Positions 35,444 to 42,962 of a DNA stretch of 64,000 nt are shown in pieces. A program made the position numbers and the translations under genes. The stretch spans positions 876,001 through 940,000 of the forward strand of contig NZ_CP097269.1 of assembly GCF_028473645.1 (NCBI RefSeq), written 5' to 3'. Source of the DNA: Acidovorax sp. GBBC 1281. Its GTDB lineage: Bacteria > Pseudomonadota > Gammaproteobacteria > Burkholderiales > Burkholderiaceae_C. Within the stretch, counting starts at the first letter, position 1, and each line of letters opens with the position of its first letter. The notes under the pieces were generated by a model. The model worked only from the letters and a program-made list of their open reading frames with translations, made no database searches and was not told the origin of the DNA.

Positions 35444-36406
35444 GTGCTGTACAAGCGCAATCCCCAACTGAACGCCAACGGCGAGCTGATCCACCTGCTG
35501 TCCATCGAGGGCCTGCCCAAGAGCATCGTCACGCACATCCTCGACACCGCGGCCAACTTCGTGTCGGTGAATGACCGTGAGGTCAAGAAGGTGCCGCTGC
35601 TGCGCGGCAAGAGCGTGTTCAACCTGTTCTTCGAAAACAGCACGCGCACCCGCACCACCTTCGAGATCGCCGCCAAGCGCCTGTCGGCCGACGTGATCAA
35701 CCTGGACATCGCGCGCAGCTCGGCCAGCAAAGGCGAGTCGCTGCTGGACACCATCGCCAACCTCTCGGCGATGGCCGCCGACCTGTTCGTGGTGCGGCAC
35801 AGCGAATCGGGCGCGCCCTACCTCATCGCGCAGCACGTGGCGCCGCACGTGCACGTCATCAATGCGGGCGATGGCCGGCATGCCCACCCCACCCAGGGGC
35901 TGCTGGACATGTACACCATCCGCCACTACAAGAAGGATTTCAGCAACCTCACGGTGGCCATCGTGGGCGACGTGCTGCATTCGCGCGTGGCCCGCTCCGA
36001 CATCCACGGCCTCACCACGCTCGGTTGCGCCGAGGTGCGTGTGGTGGGCCCGCGCACGCTGGTGCCGACCGACATGGCCCAGATGGGCGTGCGCGTGTGC
36101 CACACGCTGGAGGAGGGCATCAAGGACGCCGACGTGGTCATCATGCTGCGCCTGCAGAACGAGCGCATGAGCGGCGCGCTGCTGCCGTCCAGCCAGGAAT
36201 ACTTCAAGAGCTTCGGCCTCACGCCCGAGAAGCTGCAGCTGGCCAAGCCCGATGCCATCGTCATGCACCCAGGCCCCATCAACCGCGGCGTGGAGATCGA
36301 CTCCGCCGTGGTGGACGGCAAGCAGAGCGTGATCCTGCCGCAGGTCACCTTCGGCATCGCGGTGCGCATGGCGGTGATGTCGATCGTCGCTGGCAACGAG
36401 GCGTGA
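35444..36406 (+). CDS. pyrB: Aspartate carbamoyltransferase catalytic subunit
   Basis: The 320-residue ATCase performs the first committed step of pyrimidine synthesis. Carbamoyl-phosphate binding is by [19 protein letters not shown], followed by [18 protein letters not shown], the aspartate-binding [18 protein letters not shown] and the late [14 protein letters not shown]. It begins at GTG 35444, two bases after pyrR. The next gene encodes an inactive dihydroorotase homologue, so this is the class of ATCase that needs a PyrC' partner for assembly. Confidence 0.95.
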   Translation: MLYKRNPQLNANGELIHLLSIEGLPKSIVTHILDTAANFVSVNDREVKKVPLLRGKSVFNLFFENSTRTRTTFEIAAKRLSADVINLDIARSSASKGESLLDTIANLSAMAADLFVVRHSESGAPYLIAQHVAPHVHVINAGDGRHAHPTQGLLDMYTIRHYKKDFSNLTVAIVGDVLHSRVARSDIHGLTTLGCAEVRVVGPRTLVPTDMAQMGVRVCHTLEEGIKDADVVIMLRLQNERMSGALLPSSQEYFKSFGLTPEKLQLAKPDAIVMHPGPINRGVEIDSAVVDGKQSVILPQVTFGIAVRMAVMSIVAGNEA

Positions 36407-36411
36407 TCGTC

Positions 36412-36452
36412 TGCTATGAAATTTATAGCTATATGCCCTAGTGATATCTGCA
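36412..36452 (+). repeat. Dispersed palindromic repeat, copy 3
   Basis: GCTATGAAATTTATAGC is followed by TATATGCCCTAGTGATATC, 6 bp after the pyrB stop. It has the same plan as the copies at 13444-13483 and 16368-16409, and lies within an operon rather than at its end. Confidence 0.8.
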
Positions 36453-36477
36453 CTGGCGGCCTTTTTTGCTTAAAACC

Positions 36478-37779
36478 ATGAAGATACTGATCCAGAACGG
36501 CCGCGTGATCGACCCTGCCAGCGGCCTCGACCAGACCGGCGACATCGCGCTGGCCGCGGGGCGGGTCATCGCCGTGCAGCGGGTGCCCCGCGACTTCACG
36601 CCCAACCGCGTGATCGACGCCACCGGCTGCATCGTGCTGCCCGGGCTGGTGGACCTGGCGGCGCGGCTGCGCGAGCCGGGCCACGAGCACGAGGGCATGC
36701 TCGAATCCGAAATGGCGGCGGCCGTGGCCGGCGGCGTGACCAGCCTCGTATGCCCACCCGACACCGACCCCGTGCTGGACGAGCCCGGCCTGGTGGAGAT
36801 GCTCAAGTTCCGCGCCGAGAAGCTGCACCAGGCGCGCCTGTTTCCGCTGGGCGCCCTCACGCGCGGCCTGGCCGGCGAGGTGCTGACCGAAATGGCCGAG
36901 CTGACCGAATCCGGCTGCGTGGGCTTCGGCCAGGCCGACGTGCCGCTGGCCAGCACCCAGGTCACGCAGCGCGCGCTGCAGTACGCCGCCACGTTCGGCT
37001 ACACGGTGTGGCTGCGCCCGCAGGAGCTGCATTTGGGGCGCGGCGTGGCGGCCAGCGGGCCGCTGGCCACGCGCCTGGGCCTGTCGGGCGTGCCCGTGGC
37101 GGCCGAGACCATCGCGCTGCACACCATCTTTGAGCTGCTCAAGACCACGGGCGCACGCGTGCACCTGTGCCGCATCAGCAGCGCCGCGGGCGTGGAACTG
37201 GTGCGCCGCGCCAAGGCCGAGGGCCTGAAGGTGACCTGCGACGTGAGCATCAACTCCCTGCTGCTCACCGACACCGACATCGGCTTCTTCGACAGCCGCG
37301 CCCGCCTGTCGCCCCCGCTGCGCCAGCAGCGCGACCGCGACGCCCTCCTGGCCGCGCTGGCCGACGGCACCATCGATGCACTGGTGTCCGATCACACCCC
37401 GGTGGATGAAGACGCCAAGACCCTGCCGTTCGCCGAGGCCGAGCCGGGCGCGACCGGGCTCGAACTGCTGCTGGGCATCGCCCTCAAGTGGTCCGCCGAC
37501 CACGGCGTGCCGCTGGCGCGTGCGCTGGCCACCGTCACGTCGGAACCCGCGCGCGTGCTGGGCAGCGCCCTGGGCACGCTGCAGGCCAGCGTGGGCCAGA
37601 TCGTGGAAGGCGGCGTGGCCGACCTGTGCGTGGTCGATCCCGCCGCGGCCTGGACCGTGGAGGCCGGTGCGCTGCGCAGCCAGGGCAAGCACACGCCGTT
37701 CTCCGGCTACGAACTGCCCGGCCGCGTGCGCTGCACCCTGGTGGGCGGGCAGATCGCCTTCGAGCGCGGCAGCGAGTGA
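36478..37779 (+). CDS. pyrX: Non-catalytic dihydroorotase homologue PyrC' (PyrX)
   Basis: The 433-residue protein has the amidohydrolase fold of type I dihydroorotases but has lost the zinc ligands. The usual H-x-H in the first strand is LVDLAARLREPG here, and the histidine of the later SAHH-type motif is absent in SINSLLLTDTD. Only the DH of VSDHTPVDEDAK survives. This fits PyrC', a structural subunit that stabilises dodecameric ATCase with PyrB. A true dihydroorotase must be encoded elsewhere. The ATG at 36478 (MKILIQNGRVIDP) is chosen; a TTG four codons earlier is possible. It is separated from pyrB by a palindromic repeat. Confidence 0.88.
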   Translation: MKILIQNGRVIDPASGLDQTGDIALAAGRVIAVQRVPRDFTPNRVIDATGCIVLPGLVDLAARLREPGHEHEGMLESEMAAAVAGGVTSLVCPPDTDPVLDEPGLVEMLKFRAEKLHQARLFPLGALTRGLAGEVLTEMAELTESGCVGFGQADVPLASTQVTQRALQYAATFGYTVWLRPQELHLGRGVAASGPLATRLGLSGVPVAAETIALHTIFELLKTTGARVHLCRISSAAGVELVRRAKAEGLKVTCDVSINSLLLTDTDIGFFDSRARLSPPLRQQRDRDALLAALADGTIDALVSDHTPVDEDAKTLPFAEAEPGATGLELLLGIALKWSADHGVPLARALATVTSEPARVLGSALGTLQASVGQIVEGGVADLCVVDPAAAWTVEAGALRSQGKHTPFSGYELPGRVRCTLVGGQIAFERGSE

Positions 37780-37810
37780 GCGTGCGCACCGCCGCCACCG
37801 GGCCCGCGGC

Positions 37811-38551
37811 ATGAAGCGCCAGGTCCGCGCCGCATGGCGCCTGGTGCGCGTGCTGGCGCATCTGGTGACCGGGCTGGGCACCGTGGCGCTGCGGTTTCCC
37901 CGCATGCCGGAAAGCGAGCAGCACGCGCGCGTGCAGGCCTGGTCGCGGCAAATGCTGGTGCACGCCGGCATCACCCTCGACGTGCGCGGCGCGCCCGCGC
38001 CCCATGGCCCGGTGCTGCTGGTGGCCAACCACCTGTCCTGGCTCGACATCACCGTCATGCATGCCGCGCGGCATTGCCGTTTCATCTCCAAGTCCGACGT
38101 CAAGGGCTGGCCGCTGGTGGGCACGCTCGCCACGGCGGCCGGCACGCTCTACCTGGAGCGCAGTTCGCGCCGCGATGCTGTGCGCATGGTCCGGCTGATG
38201 CAGGAAGCGCTGGCGCGCCGCGAGGTGCTGGCCGTGTTTCCCGAAGGCACCACGGCCGATGGCACCGCGCTGCTGCCGTTCCACGCCAACCTGCTGCAGG
38301 CTGCCGTGGCCGCCGATGCGCCCGTGCAGCCGGTGGGCCTGTGTTTCGTGGAGCGCGCCACCGGCGCGCCGACCACCGCGCCCAACTATGTGGGCGACGA
38401 CACCCTGGTCGGCTCCCTGTGGCGCACCTTGACCGCAGACGCCTTGGTGGCGGTGGTGCATTACGGCACGCTGCAGCAGGCGCAGGGCCGCGACCGCCGC
38501 GCCTGGGCCGACGATCTGCGCCACGCCGTGGACGCCCTGCGCCGCCCCTGA
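37811..38551 (+). CDS. 1-acyl-sn-glycerol-3-phosphate acyltransferase (PlsC family)
   Basis: The 246-residue acyltransferase has the four PlsC blocks: the catalytic ANHLSWLDI, KSDVKGWPLVGTLATAAGTL, the glycerol-phosphate-binding VFPEGTTADGTALLPFH, and the later VQPVGLCF. An N-terminal hydrophobic segment (VLAHLVTGLGTVALRF) anchors it to the inner membrane. It would add the second acyl chain in phosphatidic acid synthesis or act on a related lysolipid. It starts 31 bp after pyrX and is probably the last gene of that operon. Confidence 0.9.
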   Translation: MKRQVRAAWRLVRVLAHLVTGLGTVALRFPRMPESEQHARVQAWSRQMLVHAGITLDVRGAPAPHGPVLLVANHLSWLDITVMHAARHCRFISKSDVKGWPLVGTLATAAGTLYLERSSRRDAVRMVRLMQEALARREVLAVFPEGTTADGTALLPFHANLLQAAVAADAPVQPVGLCFVERATGAPTTAPNYVGDDTLVGSLWRTLTADALVAVVHYGTLQQAQGRDRRAWADDLRHAVDALRRP

Positions 38552-38614
38552 ACCGCGTCCCGGGCATGCCCGCCCGGCATCGCAGCCATCGGCGCCGCTG
38601 CGCCGGTATCCGTG

Positions 38615-39067
38615 TCAATGGGTGCGGGCAGGGTCTTCCAGCGGCAGGAGCCGGTTGGCGATCTGCGTGGACTTCACGATGGACGTGCTCGTCGTGGCAT
38701 ACGGCGCGAGCTTGCCCAGGCAAGGGTCCAGCGCTTCGATGTCGCGCAAATAAAGCCGGCAGAAGAATGCGTCGTCGCCAGTGACCTTGTCGCATTGCAC
38801 GACTTCGTCGATTTCACGAATCACCTGCTCGACCCGGGATAGCTCTCCGGGCAGCGGGCGAACCCGGACGATCGCTGCAATCGGAAACCCAATGGCCTTG
38901 GGCGACACCTGGATCGAAAATTTCTCGATCACTCCCTGGTCGATCAGTCGCTTGATCCGTTCGGCGCAGCTGGGCTGAGACATGCCGACCCGCTCGCTGA
39001 GCGCTTTCACGGTGGTCTTGGCGTCTTCGTGCAAGGCGCTCAACAGATTCCGATCAATGTTGTCCAT
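38615..39067 (-). CDS. Lrp/AsnC-family transcriptional regulator
   Basis: The 150-residue regulator starts MDNIDRNLLSALHEDAKTTV, with an N-terminal helix-turn-helix (LSERVGMSQPSCAERIKRL) and a C-terminal RAM ligand-binding domain (IAAIVRVRPLPGELSRVEQV). The natural ATG is at 39067. The frame is open a few codons further into the IS, but the insertion (from 39073) lies 5 bp upstream of the start, so the native promoter and most of the ribosome site are displaced. Expression, if any, must come from the IS. The amino-acid ligand and targets are unknown. Confidence 0.9.
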   Translation of the reverse strand: MDNIDRNLLSALHEDAKTTVKALSERVGMSQPSCAERIKRLIDQGVIEKFSIQVSPKAIGFPIAAIVRVRPLPGELSRVEQVIREIDEVVQCDKVTGDDAFFCRLYLRDIEALDPCLGKLAPYATTSTSIVKSTQIANRLLPLEDPARTH

Positions 39068-39118
39068 ATTATGGCTTTGTTGCACAAATCGCGATGCTGA
39101 TGCCCGTAGACTGACTGC

Positions 39119-40069
39119 GTGACAGAGACGAAGAACAGGCAGCGGAGCAAGTACCGCACGACGAACTGGAAGGCGTACAACGCGGCGCTGAAAGCGCGAG
39201 GCTCGTTGACGATGTGGCTAGATGAGGGCATGCAGTGGTTTGGCACGCCGACCGGCAGGCGTGGACGCAGCCGAACCTTCTCGGACGCAGCAATCCAGTT
39301 CTGCCTGAGCATCAAGTGCCTGTTCGGCCAGCCCTTGCGACAGGCGCTGGGCATGGTGCAGAGCCTGCTGCGGCTGGCAAAGCTGGACTGGCCGGTACCT
39401 GACTTCAGCACTGTTTGCCGGCGCCAAAAGACCTTGCAGGTCGAACTGAGCTACCAGCGAACCAACTCGCCGCTGCAGTTGCTGGTGGACAGCACCGGCA
39501 TCAAGTTCCTGGGCGAAGGAGAGTGGAAACGCAAGAAGCATGGTGCTGAATACCGGCGCGAATGGCGCAAGGTCCATCTGGGCATCGACGCGCAGACGCT
39601 GGAAATACGCGCCATCGAGGTGACCAGCAACGCCATTGGGGATGCGCCGATGTTGCCCGGGTTGCTGGCTCAGATTCCCACTGACGAATCCATCGAAAGC
39701 GTCAGTGCCGATGGCGCCTACGACACGCGCGCCTGCCTGGACGCCATTGCCGAGCGGCACGCGATGGCGGTGATCCCGCCCCGCAAGAACGCCAGCCATT
39801 GGAAGAAGTCGAGTCCGGGCTCGGCGCATCGTAATGAGGCCATTCGGGCGTGCCAGCGCCTGGGTCGCGGCATTTGGAAGAAGTGGAGCGGCTACCACCG
39901 GCGCAGCCTTGTGGAGACGAAGATGCACTGCTTCAAGCGACTGGGCGAACGGGTGATCGCGCGCACGTTCGACCGCCAGGTTGTGGAGCTGCATGTCCGC
40001 GTGGCCTTGCTCAATCGGTTCAGTCAGATCGGCCGTCCTCACACCGTGTCGGTGACTGCTGTGGCATAG
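39119..40069 (+). CDS. IS903-group transposase, intact
   Basis: This 316-residue DDE transposase of the IS5 family, IS903 group, starts with GTG 39119. N-terminal KYRTTNWKAYNAALKARGSL is characteristic. Catalytic residues are in LLVDSTGIKFLGEGEW (Asp), SADGAYDTRACLDAI (Asp) and SLVETKMHCFKRLGERV (Glu). The next IS inserted precisely over the stop codon, but its 4-bp duplication (ATAG) keeps the TAG, so the protein is complete. Transposition would now need the interrupted right end to be recognised about 1.9 kb further away. Confidence 0.95.
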   Translation: MTETKNRQRSKYRTTNWKAYNAALKARGSLTMWLDEGMQWFGTPTGRRGRSRTFSDAAIQFCLSIKCLFGQPLRQALGMVQSLLRLAKLDWPVPDFSTVCRRQKTLQVELSYQRTNSPLQLLVDSTGIKFLGEGEWKRKKHGAEYRREWRKVHLGIDAQTLEIRAIEVTSNAIGDAPMLPGLLAQIPTDESIESVSADGAYDTRACLDAIAERHAMAVIPPRKNASHWKKSSPGSAHRNEAIRACQRLGRGIWKKWSGYHRRSLVETKMHCFKRLGERVIARTFDRQVVELHVRVALLNRFSQIGRPHTVSVTAVA

Positions 40070-40200
40070 GGGAGCCTCTCACAACCCCATGTTTGACGAA
40101 TCCGAATAGGGAGGAGTGGGCGCCAGTAGCCGTTTGAGCGTGATGAGGCCCAGCAACGGTCTGCGCCTGGGTGCATGAGGGGCCTTGCAGGCCCGGTGGC

Positions 40201-41310
40201 TCAGGCTTTCACCGTTTGCAGGCGCACTTGTGCCTTGCCAGTGGCGGGCTTGAAGAAAGCATCCACGCCCCGATGCAGGAACCAGGCCAGTCGCTTCATG
40301 TTGTAGCAGGCGGCCATCATCGTCATCCCCACCGTGGCGCGCGCCTGTCCGATGGTGCGCACGAACTTGCCCCCCAGGTGGCGGATACCGGCGAACACGT
40401 GCTCCACCTTGGCTCGTTTCTTTGCGATGCGCTGGTTGCGCCCCTTCTGGCATTCGCTCTGTGGTCGGCCCGCCTGCGCACGGCGCTGCATCGCATCCAC
40501 GAATCCCAGCACTTTCAGCATCTGGCACCTTTGGCGGCTCGGGTAGGCTTTGTCCGCATGCACTGCCCGCCCGGTGTTGTGCATGTCCAGCACCTCATCG
40601 AAGTGGTGCCCGTCGTGCTCGCTGGCCGTGCCCGTGGCGAGGCGGCGGATGAAGCCGTGCTTGAGGTCCACGCTCACGCTGAGCTTGTAGCCGAAGTGGC
40701 TTTTGCCGTGCTTCTTCGTGTGCGTGGCCTCCACATCCTTTTGCCTGCGTCGCGCTTGGCTCCAGTCCGGCTGCCCGCCTTGTGCCAGCGTTCGCCGCTC
40801 CTGCTGGCCGATGTGCTGTCGGGGCGCGGGCACCAGCGTGGCATCAATGGCCTGCCCGCCCCGGGCGATGTAGCCGTGGCGCTGCAGTTGGGCATCCACC
40901 CCCTGGAACAAGGCCGTTGCCCCGCCCACGCCAAGGCGCTCGCCAAAGCGCCAGATCGTGTTGCGGTCCGGCACGTTCATCGCATCCTGCAACAGGCAAA
41001 ACCGCTGGTAGCTCCCCCGGTCCAGCAACTGATACTCCATCTGCTCATCGGACAGGTTGTACAGCCGCTTCAACACCAGGATGCGCACCATCACCTCGGT
41101 GGGGTAGGCGGGCCGACCGCCCCGGCGGCCACCCCCGCGTTCGATCAAGGCATCCACCAGCCGGGCCAGTTCTGCGAAGTCGATGTGCCGCGCGATCACC
41201 TGCAGCGGATCGCCCACCTCATCTCTCTTGTGTTGGCGCGAGGCCTCAGCGAACAGGTCGAACTTCAGGGCGCTACGGGGAGTGATCATGGCAAAGGATG
41301 GAGCACGCAT
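40201..41310 (-). CDS. IS5-group transposase, intact (copy B)
   Basis: The 369-residue protein is the same as the one encoded at 9044-10153, with all three catalytic positions (IDATLV, VHADKAY, KVEHVFAGIRHL) present. The start ATG is at 41310. Transcription from the terminal repeat region at 41351 would normally drive it, and here that tip is joined to the partial copy rather than to host DNA. Confidence 0.94.
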   Translation of the reverse strand: MRAPSFAMITPRSALKFDLFAEASRQHKRDEVGDPLQVIARHIDFAELARLVDALIERGGGRRGGRPAYPTEVMVRILVLKRLYNLSDEQMEYQLLDRGSYQRFCLLQDAMNVPDRNTIWRFGERLGVGGATALFQGVDAQLQRHGYIARGGQAIDATLVPAPRQHIGQQERRTLAQGGQPDWSQARRRQKDVEATHTKKHGKSHFGYKLSVSVDLKHGFIRRLATGTASEHDGHHFDEVLDMHNTGRAVHADKAYPSRQRCQMLKVLGFVDAMQRRAQAGRPQSECQKGRNQRIAKKRAKVEHVFAGIRHLGGKFVRTIGQARATVGMTMMAACYNMKRLAWFLHRGVDAFFKPATGKAQVRLQTVKA

Positions 41311-41351
41311 TCTCGATCAACAAGGGACCGGATGGGTTTTGAGAGGTTCCC

Positions 41352-41923
41352 TTTTGCCTGCGTCGCGCTTGGCTCCAGTCCGGCTGCCCGCCTTGTGCCA
41401 GCGTTCGCCGCTCCTGCTGGCCGATGTGCTGTCGGGGCGCGGGCACCAGCGTGGCATCAATGGCCTGCCCGCCCCGGGCGATGTAGCCGTGGCGCTGCAG
41501 TTGGGCATCCACCCCCTGGAACAAGGCCGTTGCCCCGCCCACGCCAAGGCGCTCGCCAAAGCGCCAGATCGTGTTGCGGTCCGGCACGTTCATCGCATCC
41601 TGCAACAGGCAAAACCGCTGGTAGCTCCCCCGGTCCAGCAACTGATACTCCATCTGCTCATCGGACAGGTTGTACAGCCGCTTCAACACCAGGATGCGCA
41701 CCATCACCTCGGTGGGGTAGGCGGGCCGACCGCCCCGGCGGCCACCCCCGCGTTCGATCAAGGCATCCACCAGCCGGGCCAGTTCTGCGAAGTCGATGTG
41801 CCGCGCGATCACCTGCAGCGGATCGCCCACCTCATCTCTCTTGTGTTGGCGCGAGGCCTCAGCGAACAGGTCGAACTTCAGGGCGCTACGGGGAGTGATC
41901 ATGGCAAAGGATGGAGCACGCAT
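41352..41923 (-). pseudogene. Truncated IS5-group transposase in the partial tandem copy
   Basis: The reading frame starts at ATG 41923 and matches the first 190 or so residues of the full transposase, up to the segment RRRQK. It then runs across the junction into the terminal repeat of the neighbouring copy, adding a meaningless tail that ends at 41273. It retains the first catalytic aspartate but lacks the second and the glutamate, so it cannot catalyse transposition. It might act as a truncated DNA-binding inhibitor, but that is speculation. Confidence 0.85.
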
Positions 41924-42020
41924 TCTCGATCAACAAGGGACCGGATGGGTTTTGAGAGGTTCCCATAGGTCCGTCTGGGGTTGGGGTCATGCCGTCTGCA
42001 ATTCGATTTGTGCAACAGCG

Positions 42021-42036
42021 CCGGTTCACACCACTA
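42021..42036. mobile_element. Relic of an IS630-family end (14 bp plus TA)
   Basis: CCGGTTCACACCAC followed by TA is the exact complement of the left tip of the IS630-family element found at 58462. The rest of that element is gone and the right end of the IS903-group element abuts it. It marks a former IS630 insertion at a TA target. Confidence 0.7.
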
Positions 42037-42181
42037 GTTGTTGATAAAAAAGTCTTTGTAGCTATGTAAATCAAGGATCTCAAATATTTATCGATACTTC
42101 AAGTAAAAAATACTTTGAGTTTTGAAGTATTGATTGCGCGCAGAAGGGAGTCTGCCTCTTGCTTGGGAGCGCTGATGGGCT
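42037..42181. promoter_or_regulatory. AT-rich region with a 9-bp inverted repeat
   Basis: The sequence is strikingly AT-rich compared with everything around it. ATACTTCAA (42094-42102) and TTGAAGTAT (42122-42130) form an inverted repeat 19 bp apart. Such a site could bind a regulator controlling the downstream small gene or the NRPS. It may equally be part of foreign DNA brought with the cluster. Confidence 0.4.
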
Positions 42182-42367
42182 ATGTTCAGGTTCAGGGTGA
42201 CCAAACGAATAGTGATTGCTCATCATCTTTTTCTATTGGTAATTATTTTTTGTGGAATTGCTGCTGAGTGTTTTATTCATTGTTTGAATAATAAGGGTAA
42301 ACCCTTGTATTGCGATAGTGCATCCCTAATAGACTTTTTTGAAAATAAATGTCTCGGCTCAAAATAA
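42182..42367 (+). CDS. Possible small secreted or membrane peptide, 61 aa, AT-rich
   Basis: A short frame with AT-rich codons begins MFRFRVTKRIVIAH, then has a hydrophobic stretch (HLFLLVIIFCGIAAECF), followed by a polar tail with several cysteines (C at CFIHCLN, YCDSAS, NKCLGSK). The layout resembles a signal peptide or single membrane helix with a small cysteine-containing mature part. It lies between the IS pile-up and the NRPS gene on the same strand. No family is recognised, and the reading frame may be fortuitous. Confidence 0.35.
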   Translation: MFRFRVTKRIVIAHHLFLLVIIFCGIAAECFIHCLNNKGKPLYCDSASLIDFFENKCLGSK

Positions 42368-42962
42368 ACAGCCGTAATGGATAGGGAAGAGAGGGATTCA
42401 TGTCATTGAATCAATGGAGAGGGTGCATGCCGAGCAAAGGTGTGATTCGGAGGGCGCGTCATTGCATGCGCATCCAAGTTGCCGAGGGGCTCGGCCTGCA
42501 ACTGCGGGCATGTGCCGAAGCAAGCGACGCCGAGCACCAAAGGGTATTCCCACCAACGAGCCCGGGCAGGGCTTGTCCTTGTACCGCCTACCAGCGCCTC
42601 CATGCGCGCAAACGCTTTCGTTCCTTCGGTGCATTTGCTGCGCGGATGCCTTCTGCGCCACGCCTCTGCAATGCGCCACTGCTCCGTCATGCGGCAGGGC
42701 ACAGGCCGGATGGCCTGGGCATTCATCCGGTTTCAGAAGCAACGGTGAAGATCTTTTCCCCGTGATCTCTACCGTCGACTGAGTGCGCAGGCGCGGCCTT
42801 CAAGGCCGTGCGATGCCTGCACTTCCACGCCCTGCCATTCCTGGCCGGGCAGATCTGTCCCAGGCTCGTCCGAGCCTGCCAGTACCGATTTCAAGAGCGA
42901 CATACGTCCGTGCCCGTACAGGTGCGGATGTTGAATTTCGTCCATACGACAGGGAGAATTGC
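42368..42962. other. Long gap upstream of the NRPS gene
   Basis: About 600 bp with several short overlapping open frames in different phases, none with a recognisable domain or clear codon bias. One plus-strand frame (42400-42765, starting MSLNQWRGCMPSKG) has a purine-rich stretch upstream but looks like non-coding DNA. The NRPS promoter is presumably in or upstream of this segment. Confidence 0.4.

Larger units (their letters stand above)
40070..41964 (-). mobile_element. IS5-group element, copy B, with a 613-bp tandem partial copy
   Basis: A full 1,282-bp copy occupies 40070-41351. It is followed directly by 41352-41964, which repeats bases 40739-41351. The whole block, not the single copy, is bounded by the 4-bp duplication ATAG (40066-40069 and 41965-41968). 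Both the full and partial units share a base that differs from copy A (GGCCTGCCCG against GGCTTGCCCG), so the duplication is local. ATAG is the complement of the CTAT target used by copy A. Confidence 0.92.
39073..42022 (+). mobile_element. IS903-group (IS5 family) element, copy 2, itself interrupted
   Basis: The left end GGCTTTGTTGCACAAATCG (39073) and right end CGATTTGTGCAACAGCGCC (ending 42022) pair as inverted repeats. Without the inner insertion (40070-41964 plus a 4-bp duplication) the element is about 1,051 bp. No 9-bp target duplication is seen: the left flank is CCATATTAT and the right flank starts GGTTCACAC, which is part of an IS630 end. This implies a deletion or rearrangement on one side after insertion. 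Confidence 0.9.

Noticed and set aside
8913..41964. Composite transposon bounded by the two IS5-group copies
   Set aside because: Each copy has its own 4-bp duplication (CTAT and ATAG), and the enclosed DNA consists of core operons.
42400..42765. Candidate 121-codon gene before the NRPS
   Set aside because: Other frames in both strands are equally open, the sequence is composition-driven, and no domain is visible.
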